NCBI GenBank assembly: GCA_024280475.1
Contig: JAJRQA010000269.1
Span: forward strand, 1-51,358
Direction of reading: 5' to 3'
Source of the DNA: Alphaproteobacteria bacterium
Lineage (GTDB): Bacteria; Pseudomonadota; Alphaproteobacteria; Rhizobiales; JAKIUO01
Length of the DNA: 51,358 nt
Below the pieces are notes generated by a model. The model did not search any database, had not been told where the DNA came from, and was given only the letters and a program-made list of their open reading frames with translations. The stretch's first letter is position 1, and each line of letters begins with the position of its first letter. The translations under genes were made by a program, and so were the position numbers. Of the stretch, positions 1 to 8,422 are shown in pieces.

Positions 1-160
1 GATCCTATTTCGCCCCCATCAACTGCGGTTTGAGCCGCTGTTCTGCGCTAGGCTTTTGGGCCAAACCGCACTTGGTGGAGGCGCCGGGTACCGCCCCCGG
101 GTCCGAATGGTTTATTACGATCACAGTTTATCGCCATATCCGGAACAAGTCCGGCAACTG
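1..160 (-). ncRNA. ssrA: Permuted two-piece tmRNA (partial)
   Basis: Read on the minus strand, the acceptor piece ends at 73 with CCA. It has a 5-bp T-arm stem with a 7-nt loop at 84-100 and the acceptor strand CGCCTCC at 77-83. After a spacer at 18-72 the coding piece begins at 17 with GGGGGCGAAATAGGATC, which has the usual tmRNA 5' sequence. GGGGGCG (17-11) pairs over 7 bp with CGCCTCC (77-83), one pair being G-U, so the 3' half lies upstream of the 5' half. This is the circularly permuted arrangement known from alphaproteobacteria. The tag-encoding part lies beyond the window edge. The 5' limit of the acceptor piece near 150-160 is an estimate. tmRNA with SmpB (13168-13644 here) rescues stalled ribosomes. 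Confidence 0.9.
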
Positions 161-254
161 CAATATATGCAATCAAAAAGGTAAATTAAAGACTTATATT
201 GCTTTAGCGTTGAGAGGGGTGTGGGCAATGAGGGAAATTGACGAGCCGCTTGGT

Positions 255-491
255 CTACAAATCATCTGGTTCAAAGAACTCGGTGTCGAGGTCTTCGAGC
301 TTTTCTTGCATATATTTGCGGGCGTCCTGGATGGCCTGATTATATTGCGAGGGGCCGATTTGCTTGAGCATGAATTCGACCAGCTCTTGGGCCCGAAATT
401 CGCTGATTTCCTCATCAAATTCGCTTGAGAAATAACCCATGAGGGCGCGCACGATCTCGCTTTTGCGGTCTTCATTGAGTTTTATGCGCAT
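255..491 (-). CDS. DUF2164 family protein
   Basis: A 78-residue acidic, mostly helical protein starting MRIKLNEDRKSEIV and continuing with YFSSEFDEEISEF and a region ending YMQEKLEDLDTEFFEPDDL. This is the pattern of the DUF2164 family (about 80 residues, function unknown). AAGGA lies 5 bases before the ATG at 491, so the start is well supported. No signal peptide or membrane segment is present. It stands alone on the minus strand between ssrA and a REP-like repeat pair. A shorter reading in another frame (194-475) lacks a ribosome binding site and family resemblance. Confidence 0.85.
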   Translation of the reverse strand: MRIKLNEDRKSEIVRALMGYFSSEFDEEISEFRAQELVEFMLKQIGPSQYNQAIQDARKYMQEKLEDLDTEFFEPDDL

Positions 492-557
492 GGGTTTCCT
501 TGGGGATTTTTGAAATAGCTGTTCGCAAAAATGATAGTCTCCGTAATTTCATACAGT

Positions 558-681
558 GTCATCCCCGCGAAGGCGGGGATCCATAATCCCTGAATTGTCA
601 ATATAGCGCTGGGCCATCGTCGAGTTTGGATACTGTTCTGTCAGATCTGTGAGTATGGTTCCCCGCCTTCGCGGGGATGAC
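558..681. repeat. REP-like inverted pair (REPIN-type)
   Basis: Two copies of a short palindrome lie in inverted orientation, at 558-582 and 657-681, separated by about 74 bp. Each copy contains ATCCCCGC-GAAG-GCGGGGAT, an 8-bp stem with a 4-base loop, preceded by GTC. This sequence belongs to a widespread REP-type family, and two inverted REPs at this spacing match the REPIN layout that RAYT transposases mobilise. No such transposase gene is in the window. The pair lies between two minus-strand genes and may form a large cruciform in DNA or a hairpin in RNA. Confidence 0.8.
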
Positions 682-748
682 AAGCGGAGGGGTAGGATGG
701 TTCTGAAAATCGCCGTGAGTTGTACTGCAAAACATTGGAGTCTCGCTC

Positions 749-967
749 TTAATCATCATCGATATGGTAGACGCCGGTTTTGGGATCTTTTTTGAGTTCC
801 TGGGCGTCCTGGCGCGAAATATTGCCGGGTTTTTGTTTGGCGCTGGTTTTGGCAACTTTTGTGGCCTTTTCCATGTTGGCGGTAAATTTACGGGCCTTTT
901 TACTGATCCATTTACCGCCAAAATAGGCGCCAGCACCAATCGCTGCCAATATGAGTAGTTGGGGCAT
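749..967 (-). CDS. Small membrane protein, unknown function
   Basis: A 72-residue protein starting MPQLLILAAIGAGAYFGGKW, with one N-terminal membrane helix (about residues 2-17). A basic stretch (KKARKF, then a Lys/Ala-rich helix) follows, and the acidic tail reads DPKTGVYHIDDD. Short proteins of this form, ending in a D-P-x-T-G-x-Y motif, are common as conserved hypotheticals in alphaproteobacteria. I chose the ATG at 967 because AGAGGA precedes it by 9 bases. The frame is open upstream to 1006 but has no good ribosome binding site there. The next upstream gene on the strand encodes the S49 peptidase, 63 bp away, so the two may be co-transcribed. Confidence 0.7.
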   Translation of the reverse strand: MPQLLILAAIGAGAYFGGKWISKKARKFTANMEKATKVAKTSAKQKPGNISRQDAQELKKDPKTGVYHIDDD

Positions 968-1030
968 GAATGATTGTCCTCTAACATCGATGACCATTAA
1001 GCACACTAATGCGACTTGGTATAACTGGCA

Positions 1031-1879
1031 CTATAGGCCAAAACGTGACCAAAGGGCGCGCGCTTCAAGGGTTGAGAGCACATCATCTGTGAGACCTGCT
1101 GTGAGCATCTGGCTCGATGGTAGAACATTACCGATGCCAGCGCGCTTGAACAGGCCGCGCTTGGGAGAAATGAGCTTCAGGTTGACCTTGTCACCAAATT
1201 TTCGGCGCATTATCAATCGCAGATCACCCAGCCCGTCGATCAGGCCAAGCTCGACGGCCTTGGTGCCGCTCCAGAATTCGCCGGTAAACAACATGTCTCC
1301 AGCTTGCGCAATTTTGTCACCGCGCCGGTCTTCGACAAGCGCACGAAAAGCTTGATGAATATCTTTTTGCAAGGCTTTGAGACGGACAATTTCTTCTGGC
1401 TGTTCAGGGGCAAAGGGATCAAGGCTCATCTTGCGTTCCCCAGCCGTGTAAACGCGGCGCTCAACACCGACTTTTTCAATGGCTTTATGAAAACCAAAAC
1501 CAGCCGAAATAACGCCAATAGAGCCAAGGATCGAGCTGTCATCAGCATAGACTTCATCACCAGCAAGGGCCAGCCAGTAGCCCCCCGAAGCGGCCACGTC
1601 TTCGACAAAACTATAGACCGGGATATCGTTTTCTTGAGCCAGCGCGCGGATGCGATTAAAGATCAGTTTGGATTGCACCGGAGAGCCGCCGGGTGAATTG
1701 ATCTGCAGTGCGACGGCCTTGGCGTTTTTGACCGAAAAGGCTTTTTCGATCTGCTCGGCAAGGCTGGCCAGATTAAGCCCAGGGGACAGAGGCGAGCTGA
1801 TCCCAATGGCACCCGAGAGGCGCAGCACAGGCACAACGGGTGAGCGATCAAACCAGCTTTTGGGGTTAAACAGTGACAT
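1031..1879 (-). CDS. S49 family peptidase (SppA/SohB-like)
   Basis: A 282-residue serine protease of the ClpP/crotonase fold. Members degrade signal peptides or membrane-associated proteins with a Ser-Lys dyad. The likely nucleophile is Ser98 in AASGGYW, and the likely general base is Lys150 in GERKMSLDPF. The oxyanion/substrate strand NSPGGSP is at 61-67. The length fits the short single-domain form, not the long E. coli SppA. The ATG at 1879 begins MSLFNPKSWF. The frame stays open to 1954, but that would overlap the end of rodA. There is no clear N-terminal membrane helix, so its location is uncertain. It follows rodA by 71 bp on the same strand and may belong to the same transcript. Confidence 0.9.
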   Translation of the reverse strand: MSLFNPKSWFDRSPVVPVLRLSGAIGISSPLSPGLNLASLAEQIEKAFSVKNAKAVALQINSPGGSPVQSKLIFNRIRALAQENDIPVYSFVEDVAASGGYWLALAGDEVYADDSSILGSIGVISAGFGFHKAIEKVGVERRVYTAGERKMSLDPFAPEQPEEIVRLKALQKDIHQAFRALVEDRRGDKIAQAGDMLFTGEFWSGTKAVELGLIDGLGDLRLIMRRKFGDKVNLKLISPKRGLFKRAGIGNVLPSSQMLTAGLTDDVLSTLEARALWSRFGL

Positions 1880-1950
1880 AGTTCTTTTACCTGTATTGGT
1901 TTGAGTGAGGACATGAATTGTTGGGAATGTTGTGCTTTTAGCGAAAGAAA

Positions 1951-3069
1951 TCAAGCTTTGTTTGAGCGATGCACATAGGTGCTGATGGCGATGCCAAGGC
2001 CAAACATGATCGAGGCGATGCTGGTGCCGCCATATGACATCAAGGGCAGGGGCACACCAACGACGGGCAACATGCCCATTACCATGCCCATATTGATGAA
2101 CACATATAAAAACAGGGTCAAAGCCATGCCGCTAATGACCAGCCGGCCATAGAGATTTTTTGTGCGTAAGGCCATGAGCGATAACAGGCCAAAGCACGCC
2201 ATATAAAGCCCCATCAGCCCCATTGCTCCCATGAAGCCGCGTTCTTCGGTGAACATGGCGAAAATGAAATCGGTGTGTTTTTCGGGTAGGAAATTGAGTT
2301 GGCTCTGGGTACCTTGCATGGCGCCCTTGCCCCACATGTCAGCAGAACCGATGGCGATTTTTGATTGCAGCAAATGATAGCCAGCGCCCAGCGGATCGCG
2401 TTCTGGATCAAGATAGGTGAAAATGCGTTCGCGCTGATAGGGTAGTAAATTGGCCCACAAGATCGGCAGCACCGCAATGAACCCGCCAATCGCGGTGATG
2501 AAATAAAGGGCGTTGACGCCAGCCAGAAAGACCATTCCCGCCCCGATCATGGCGACCATCATGGCGGTGCCAAGATCAGGCTGCAGGAAAATTGGCAATA
2601 AAGGCGCGAGGATCATCAAGGCCGGAGCGATCAGATAAAGCGGGTGAGAAATTTTATCCGCAGGAGCGAAGTGGAAGTAGCGGGCCAGTGCCAGAACAAG
2701 GGTAATTTTGAGGAATTCCGATGGTTGCAGGCTGACCCCAAACAGCATGAGCCAGCGTTTGGCACCGGCGCCGGGCGGGCTGACGCCGATCAGCGGCACG
2801 AGTAAGACGAGCAGTATTGCCAGTGCGAACAGCGGATAGCTCAGGCGCATCCAGATAACAGGTGGCACCATGGCAATTGTAATGAGGGCGGCGAGGGCAA
2901 TCAAATAGCGAATGAGCTGTTGATCGGCATAGATCGCCACATTGTTTGTCTGAATGGATTGCAAGGTCAAGATACCAATGCCGGCGATCAGAGATATGAT
3001 TGTTAGAAATACCCACGGTAATCGCGTAAGCTTTCGCAAAATTGGCAATGGTAGCGATGCGTTACTCAC
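1951..3069 (-). CDS. rodA: Rod-shape peptidoglycan glycosyltransferase RodA
   Basis: A 372-residue polytopic membrane protein of the SEDS family, which polymerises glycan strands from lipid II together with PBP2 during cell elongation. Family signatures are the loop with KISHPLYLIAPALMILAP, LQPDLGTAM, FLPEKHTDFIFA and the C-terminal PLPLMSYGGTS. About ten membrane helices can be traced, and the length is normal for the family. The start is GTG at 3069, and it overlaps the TGA of mrdA (GTGA). This implies translational coupling of the two partner proteins. Confidence 0.95.
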   Translation of the reverse strand: MSNASLPLPILRKLTRLPWVFLTIISLIAGIGILTLQSIQTNNVAIYADQQLIRYLIALAALITIAMVPPVIWMRLSYPLFALAILLVLLVPLIGVSPPGAGAKRWLMLFGVSLQPSEFLKITLVLALARYFHFAPADKISHPLYLIAPALMILAPLLPIFLQPDLGTAMMVAMIGAGMVFLAGVNALYFITAIGGFIAVLPILWANLLPYQRERIFTYLDPERDPLGAGYHLLQSKIAIGSADMWGKGAMQGTQSQLNFLPEKHTDFIFAMFTEERGFMGAMGLMGLYMACFGLLSLMALRTKNLYGRLVISGMALTLFLYVFINMGMVMGMLPVVGVPLPLMSYGGTSIASIMFGLGIAISTYVHRSNKA

Positions 3070-5072
3070 AAATCATCCCTCTCGTTTGTTGAGTGGGGGG
3101 TGTTATTGGCGGGGATTGTCGGGTCGGGCAGTGAGGCTTGCGAAAGCCGTTGCACTGGATCGCGGATCAGCAGCATTTTCATCACATCGCGCGCGACGGG
3201 ACCTGCGACTTTGCCGCCACTTTGGCCATGTTCAATGATCACGGAGATTGCATAACGGGGATTGCTGGCAGGGGCGAAGGCGACAAACAGAGCATGGTCC
3301 AGATATTTCCATTCGAGCTTTTGTCCCGCCTTGATCGCTCGATTGCTACGCACCTGGGAGGTGCCTGTTTTACCAGCCATTTGTAAACCCGGCCAACCAA
3401 GCGCTGCTTTTGGCCCGGTGCCATCGCGATCATTGATGACGCCGGTCATGGCTTTGCGGATCAGCTTGAGCGAGTTTTCATTGATATCGAGTTTGCGCGG
3501 TACGAGCCTTGGCGCCTTGTCTTTAGTGTGCGCAAGGCGCGGCTCCACTTTACGCCCGGTGGCAAGGCGTGCCGTCATGACAGCCAACTGCAGCGGCGTG
3601 GTCAGCACATAGCCTTGACCAATGCCGGCCAGCACTGTTTCTCCGCCAAACCAGATGCGCCGCTTGATCACCTGCTTCCAGTCGGGATCGGGGATCAGCC
3701 CGGCCTTTTGGCCCGGTAGGCCGCAATCATAAACTTCGCCCAGTCCAAGCTTATGCGCCATCGCTGCAAGGCGGCGAATACCAACCTTGCGGGCGGTTTG
3801 ATAGAAAAACACATCGCAACTTTGTTTGAGGGCTTTGTGAAGGCGCATATACCCATGCCCAGAGCGGTTCCAGCAATGGAATTTATGCTTGTGCCATTCC
3901 ATCACTCCCGTGCATTTAAACTTGGTTTTGGGGGTGATGACGCCTGCTTCAAGCCCTGCCAGAGCCGTGACCATTTTAAAGGTCGAACCGGGCGGATACT
4001 GGCCCCTTGTGGCCTTGTCGCTCAAGGGATTATCAGTAGCATTTTTAAGCTCTCGCCAGCGCTTTTCGTCAATTGGATGGGTGAGCACATTGGGATCGAA
4101 TGTGGGGGTGGAACACATGGCAACCACATCGCCGCTATTGACATCGATCGCCACCACGGCCGCGCGCCGATAGGGGGACAGACGTTTCAAAATACGCTGC
4201 TGCAACACATGATCGATTGTCAGATAAAGATCGGCGCCATTGGTGGCGGGCTTCTCGCCGAGCGCCTTGATGTTGCGACCACGGGCATTGACCTCAAGTT
4301 CTTGTCGGCCCGGTTTACCTTGCAAAACTTCATTAAAGCCCTGCTCGATGCCATTGGCGCCCACGAGGGTGCCCGGCAGGCGCAAGGCCGGCGTGGCAGC
4401 CAGTTGCAACTCGGTTGGCGGGCGTAGATGGCCGACAATATGGGCAAATTCCTCGCCATAATGATATTGCCGCCGCCAGCTGATATCGCTGACAATACCA
4501 GGTATCCGCTTGCCAAGCACATTGATGCGGGCAAATTGGCGCCAGCCAATATTGTCAGTGACCAGAATTGGGATTTGCGGATTTTGGCGCCGCGCGATGC
4601 GCAATATTCTTTGTTTTTTTCGTGTGGATATCGGGATGGTGCGAGTTAAAAGGTCTAGGGAGGTGGCGATATTGTCGGCTTGATCCGGGATCAGCAGGAC
4701 ACGCAGGTTTTGCGAATTGGAGGCGATCAGGGTCTGGGTACGATCATAGATTTTGCCGCGAATGGATGGCAGAAACCTTGTTGCGGTGCGATTGTCTTCG
4801 GCCAGGCTTTTATATTTTCGCCCCTCGATATTTTGCAGATTATAAAGCTTGCTGGCCAGTAACCCAAACAGCCCAAGGCCTCCAGCTCCCAGCAGAAAGG
4901 TTCTTCTTGTGAACCGGTCGTTTTGTATTGTTTGCGGGTCTTTGGATGCCACTATGGCCCGGCGCGACGAACCGCGTGCAGTTTGCCCGGCGAGAACGCG
5001 CGCGCCTTTTTTGTGTAGCTGACCCATGCTGGCAAATTGAGCGCGGTATTGGTGATTTTTATTGTCAGACAC
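3066..5072 (-). CDS. mrdA: Penicillin-binding protein 2
   Basis: A 668-residue class B PBP, the transpeptidase that cross-links side-wall peptidoglycan with RodA. A basic cytoplasmic region (1-57) is followed by one membrane anchor (about 58-77), a PBP dimer domain, and the transpeptidase domain. The active site has Ser363-x-x-Lys366 (STFK), SCD at 418-420, and KTGTSQ near 570. The ~57-residue N-terminal extension, rich in Arg/Lys, is longer than in E. coli PBP2. The RRTFLLGAGG sequence at the start of the anchor resembles a twin-arginine motif, but this is probably coincidence. The gene sits between mreD (31 bp upstream) and rodA (overlapping). Confidence 0.95.
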   Translation of the reverse strand: MSDNKNHQYRAQFASMGQLHKKGARVLAGQTARGSSRRAIVASKDPQTIQNDRFTRRTFLLGAGGLGLFGLLASKLYNLQNIEGRKYKSLAEDNRTATRFLPSIRGKIYDRTQTLIASNSQNLRVLLIPDQADNIATSLDLLTRTIPISTRKKQRILRIARRQNPQIPILVTDNIGWRQFARINVLGKRIPGIVSDISWRRQYHYGEEFAHIVGHLRPPTELQLAATPALRLPGTLVGANGIEQGFNEVLQGKPGRQELEVNARGRNIKALGEKPATNGADLYLTIDHVLQQRILKRLSPYRRAAVVAIDVNSGDVVAMCSTPTFDPNVLTHPIDEKRWRELKNATDNPLSDKATRGQYPPGSTFKMVTALAGLEAGVITPKTKFKCTGVMEWHKHKFHCWNRSGHGYMRLHKALKQSCDVFFYQTARKVGIRRLAAMAHKLGLGEVYDCGLPGQKAGLIPDPDWKQVIKRRIWFGGETVLAGIGQGYVLTTPLQLAVMTARLATGRKVEPRLAHTKDKAPRLVPRKLDINENSLKLIRKAMTGVINDRDGTGPKAALGWPGLQMAGKTGTSQVRSNRAIKAGQKLEWKYLDHALFVAFAPASNPRYAISVIIEHGQSGGKVAGPVARDVMKMLLIRDPVQRLSQASLPDPTIPANNTPHSTNERDDL

Positions 5073-5103
5073 GAGGCACCCCAGACATATTTACGACCCT
5101 CGC

Positions 5104-5643
5104 CTAACGCAGCTGGGAACCAAAAGATCTTGGTGCGATCTTTTCGTTCTTGAAAATGAACAGTTTTTCCAGACCCACCAATAACAGGGCGGGAACCGGA
5201 AGTAGCAACAAAGCCATGAGCATGCCCTCAATCGTAGGGCGAACATCCTGAAATGCCAGTTGATAGAGCGAGGTCAGGCCCCAGACACTTGCTGTCATGA
5301 ATATCAGCGCTGTTACCAAGCAAAGGTAAGTGGCCAGATCGCCGCGTTGTGCTGTGAGCAATGTAGTTGCGCGCGCGCATGCAAGGGTGAGCAGGAACAA
5401 CAAGGTCCAAAATCCGAGCGGCGAGCGCGTGAAGAGATCACACAAGAGGCCAGATATAAACACGATGGGAGACAGAAACAGCCCTGGATAGCGCACGCTG
5501 CCAAACAGGATCGTCAACAAAGTAAGAAATGGCAAGGCGATGGCTTGCCCAAAAGTGATTTGCCAGGGAAAGGCGGCAAAAGCTGGTAGAGCCAACAGCA
5601 AGAAAGCAGGGAGTAGCAGTGCGGTAGAACGGTATTCAAACAT
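5104..5643 (-). CDS. mreD: Rod shape-determining protein MreD
   Basis: A 179-residue hydrophobic protein with five or six predicted membrane helices. It contains the MreD-type stretch GLLCDLFTRSPLGFWTLLF and has the family length. MreD is an inner-membrane component of the elongasome and links MreC and the MreB filaments to the PBP2-RodA synthase. Sequence conservation in this family is low, so the call rests partly on its position between mreC (37 bp away) and mrdA (31 bp away) on the same strand. Confidence 0.9.
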   Translation of the reverse strand: MFEYRSTALLLPAFLLLALPAFAAFPWQITFGQAIALPFLTLLTILFGSVRYPGLFLSPIVFISGLLCDLFTRSPLGFWTLLFLLTLACARATTLLTAQRGDLATYLCLVTALIFMTASVWGLTSLYQLAFQDVRPTIEGMLMALLLLPVPALLLVGLEKLFIFKNEKIAPRSFGSQLR

Positions 5644-5680
5644 TGTGTAGCCCTCCTTTGAGCTTGCTCAATCACGAGGA

Positions 5681-6559
5681 TCAATTGCGGCGCGCCAGGC
5701 CGGGTTGTTCAAAATAAAGGATGCTGACATATTCAGTGCCCTCATTTTTTGCGCTCAACGCAATATGATATTTATCGCCAATTTTTCTGATGACGCCAAT
5801 TCGCAGACCTTTTGGCAGATCACCGCCATGTCCCGATGTGAACACGAGATCTCCTTCATAGATTGACGAGTTATGAGGAAGAAAGTCGACTTTTGGACTG
5901 TGCGAGCCAGTACCGGTTGCAACGCCGCGAATGCCTTGCTTGCCGATTTTGACAGGGATGCGGCTCGATTTGTCGGTGATCAGCAAAATACGGCTGGTGC
6001 GCCCGCCTGTCTCGAAGGTACGGCCGATAAATCCGTCGGCATTGATGACGGCAAAGCCGGCATGGACGCCATTACGGCGCCCGACATTGACCAGCATATG
6101 CTGACCAAAAAGCCCCGGATTGCCCGATATGATGCGGCCTGAGACAAATTTAAGGCGTGGCTCCTTGGCGGAGTTTAGCAAGGCTCTCAGCTTGTTATTG
6201 TTTTGCTCAAGGCGCTCGACATCCCACTTGACGGCCCGCAACCGCCTGTTTTCAAGACGAAGTTGATGAAGCTTTTCATTGTTCGCGTAAAAATCATGCA
6301 AACGATCAATGGAGCGCTGGATATAGCTTGCCGGGATGCTCGCCAATTGTAAAAGGGGAGAGGTCAAATCGAGTGCTTTGCCGCGCAGGTCTTTGAGCTG
6401 GCGATTGTCGCTCTTGCCAAGCACAAGCAAGACAATGGCTATCAGCACCAGCCCGAATAATAAAACGCCAGATAAGCCCGTTGTGAGACGTAATCCTCCC
6501 GCGCGTTGCAACGAATGTGGGCGCAAGCGATATCTGGCGAGATTTGATTTCCTGAACAT
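5681..6559 (-). CDS. mreC: Rod shape-determining protein MreC
   Basis: A 292-residue bitopic protein. It has a short basic cytoplasmic start, one membrane helix (about residues 27-47, GLSGVLLFGLVLIAIVLLVL), a periplasmic coiled coil (about 70-120, LENRRLRAVKWDVERLEQ), and the beta-rich MreC domain with SGRIISGNPG, NADGFIGRTFE and VFTSGHGGDLPKGL. MreC is the periplasmic scaffold of the elongasome and binds PBP2. The usual long C-terminal Pro-rich tail of some alphaproteobacterial MreC proteins is absent. A gap of about 170 bp separates it from mreB. Confidence 0.95.
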   Translation of the reverse strand: MFRKSNLARYRLRPHSLQRAGGLRLTTGLSGVLLFGLVLIAIVLLVLGKSDNRQLKDLRGKALDLTSPLLQLASIPASYIQRSIDRLHDFYANNEKLHQLRLENRRLRAVKWDVERLEQNNNKLRALLNSAKEPRLKFVSGRIISGNPGLFGQHMLVNVGRRNGVHAGFAVINADGFIGRTFETGGRTSRILLITDKSSRIPVKIGKQGIRGVATGTGSHSPKVDFLPHNSSIYEGDLVFTSGHGGDLPKGLRIGVIRKIGDKYHIALSAKNEGTEYVSILYFEQPGLARRN

Positions 6560-6731
6560 GACGCTAACTGGTTACTCTTTATACTTACCAAATGCTCGAT
6601 CGAACCAGGCGCAAGACATTGGCACGAAGATCATCAAATTCCATTATAATGTTGAACTAACTGCTACAATTACTGTTTCAAATATAACCTATTGAGGAAT
6701 ATTTGTATAGTTTCGATCCCTGTTTGCGGGT

Positions 6732-7772
6732 TTATTGAATGTCGATCAGAAGATTTGGGACTTGCTCGATATTTTCAAGAGCCAGCCCCGCGCCAATGAC
6801 CACGCATCGCAAGGGATCGGTCGGTATATGAAATTCAACACCGGTCTTTTTGGCGAGGACCTCATCAATATTGTCCAGCAGCGCACCGCCGCCGGTCAGG
6901 TAGACACCTTCGTCGGCTATATCGGCGGCGATTTCAGGGGGTAGTTCTTCGAGAATTTTTTGCACTTCATCGGCGATTATTTCAAGCGGCCTTTGCAGGG
7001 CTGTCGCGATGTCGGATGGCCCGATGGTGATTTCAGAGGGCATGCCGGTACGCAGATTGCGCCCCTTGATGTGGACGTCCACGTCTTCTTTTTCATCTGA
7101 GACGCTAGCGGTTCCCACTTCCTTCTTGATGATTTCGGCATTGCTGCGACCGATCAAGAGTTGGTGTTCGTGGCGAATATGATCGATGATGGCGCGATCC
7201 ATGGCATCCCCGCCGACGCGAAACGAGCGCGATGAGATAACGCCGCCAAGCGACATCACGGCTATATCTGTTGTGCCACCACCAATATCAATCACCATTG
7301 TGCCGCGAGGCTGTGAAATGTCCAGCCCGGCACCAATGGCGGCAGCGACCGGTTCTTGCATGATGTAGATTTTTTTGGCACCGGCCATGAGAGCGGCATC
7401 AAATACTGCCCGCACTTCTACCGGTGTTGCGCTGGCTGGCACACACATCATGATGCGCGGGGACGCGATGCTCATGCGGCTGACAACGATTTTGATAAAC
7501 TGTTTGATCATTTCTTCGGTGGCCACAAAATCGGCGATGACGCCATCTTGCATGGGGCGGATAGTCTCGATGTTTCTGGGGGTGCGGCCGATCATGTTTT
7601 TGGCCTGCTCGCCAACCGCAATGATTTCTTTGCGCGATCCTCCCGTGGACATGGCAACAACGGAGGGTTCATCAAGAATGATGCCCTTGCCTGGCGCATA
7701 GACAAGGGTATTGGCTGTACCAAGGTCAATGGCAAGATCCGACCACATGATGTCGAATAGCGACTTCAACAT
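6732..7772 (-). CDS. mreB: Rod shape-determining actin homologue MreB
   Basis: A 346-residue bacterial actin that forms membrane-associated filaments directing lateral wall synthesis. Phosphate and nucleotide-binding signatures are visible: DLGTANTLVY near the N-terminus, VIDIGGGTTDIAV in the middle, and LTGGGALLDNID toward the end. I chose the ATG at 7772 (MLKSLFDIMWSDLAIDLGTA), which GGAG precedes by about 9 bases. The frame stays open upstream to 7871, but those residues are unlike the family. It is the first gene of the minus-strand mreB-mreC-mreD-mrdA-rodA operon, with about 410 bp of non-coding DNA upstream. Confidence 0.97.
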   Translation of the reverse strand: MLKSLFDIMWSDLAIDLGTANTLVYAPGKGIILDEPSVVAMSTGGSRKEIIAVGEQAKNMIGRTPRNIETIRPMQDGVIADFVATEEMIKQFIKIVVSRMSIASPRIMMCVPASATPVEVRAVFDAALMAGAKKIYIMQEPVAAAIGAGLDISQPRGTMVIDIGGGTTDIAVMSLGGVISSRSFRVGGDAMDRAIIDHIRHEHQLLIGRSNAEIIKKEVGTASVSDEKEDVDVHIKGRNLRTGMPSEITIGPSDIATALQRPLEIIADEVQKILEELPPEIAADIADEGVYLTGGGALLDNIDEVLAKKTGVEFHIPTDPLRCVVIGAGLALENIEQVPNLLIDIQ

Positions 7773-8185
7773 TTTACAACGCTCCTTGAGATCAGGCCAA
7801 TAGCTCTGTCTTGGTTTATTTACTATGCCCGCACATATGGAGTTCGCGAATGGAGATCGCGAAATCCGCATGTTTTGGTTTCACACCCTTACACAGCAAC
7901 AAATATGCCATTCAGGCAATTCCATACGCCAGGCAACCGGCCGTTCACGTAAAATCGCGCGTTTTGCCCGCTCTAAGGCTGCCATTATGTCCCGCGGAAA
8001 AAAGTTTCATCTGGTGGCTGGCTCCAATGGTCCAGGTCAACAGGTTGTGCGCCCCACCATAAGCTGGTGCAGGTGCTCTTTTCTATCAAGTCCAACTCTA
8101 CCTTATAGGGCAAAAAGCACGCTGACAATATTGAGATGGTGAGAGGGGTTTTACGGTGCGCACAGGTTCGTGCTAGAAAGCTGGG
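7773..8185. other. Intergenic region, divergent promoters
   Basis: About 410 bp between the divergently transcribed mreB and the RHH gene. Promoters for both should lie here, but I could not pick convincing -35/-10 pairs. Short open frames in it (for example 7825-8142) have no ribosome binding site or recognisable family. No repeat or strong terminator was seen. Confidence 0.5.
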
Positions 8186-8422
8186 ATGATTAAAGGCAAT
8201 CGCAAATATTCGCTGACTATCAAGCGCCACCGCACCAGTATCTCCTTGGAGGAGCCGTTTTATGAGGCGCTGAATGAGGTGGCGAGCGAATTGCAAATAT
8301 CCGTACCAGAGCTGATTGGCGATATTGACAAGGAAAGCCGCGAAACCGGCCTGTCGAGTGCGGTACGTCTCTTTTTACTGGACTATTACCGCACCAGGGC
8401 CGCTCGAAACTCCAGCGGTTAA
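8186..8422 (+). CDS. Ribbon-helix-helix domain protein
   Basis: A 78-residue protein matching the RHH_4 type. A short beta strand, KRHRTSISLEEPFYEALNEV, is followed by two helices with AVRLFLLDYYR at the end. Such proteins form dimers and usually bind DNA as repressors. RHH_4 members are common in alphaproteobacteria as stand-alone genes and are not necessarily antitoxins. No toxin-like gene is adjacent. Its stop overlaps by 4 bp the stop of the convergent hydrolase gene, so the two transcripts share their 3' ends. GCTGGG 7 bases before the ATG gives a modest ribosome binding site. Confidence 0.8.
   Translation: MIKGNRKYSLTIKRHRTSISLEEPFYEALNEVASELQISVPELIGDIDKESRETGLSSAVRLFLLDYYRTRAARNSSG

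Noticed and set aside
30-428. Open frame across the left edge
   Set aside because: It covers the permuted tmRNA and the antisense of the DUF2164 gene, so it is not coding.
4990-5072. Basic, Gly-rich N-terminus of PBP2 considered as a separate gene fusion
   Set aside because: It is continuous with the PBP2 membrane anchor and such cytoplasmic tails occur in the family.
7825-8142. Frame with a P-loop-like AGSNGPGQ string
   Set aside because: The string lacks the Lys of a Walker A motif, and the rest has no matching domain or ribosome binding site.
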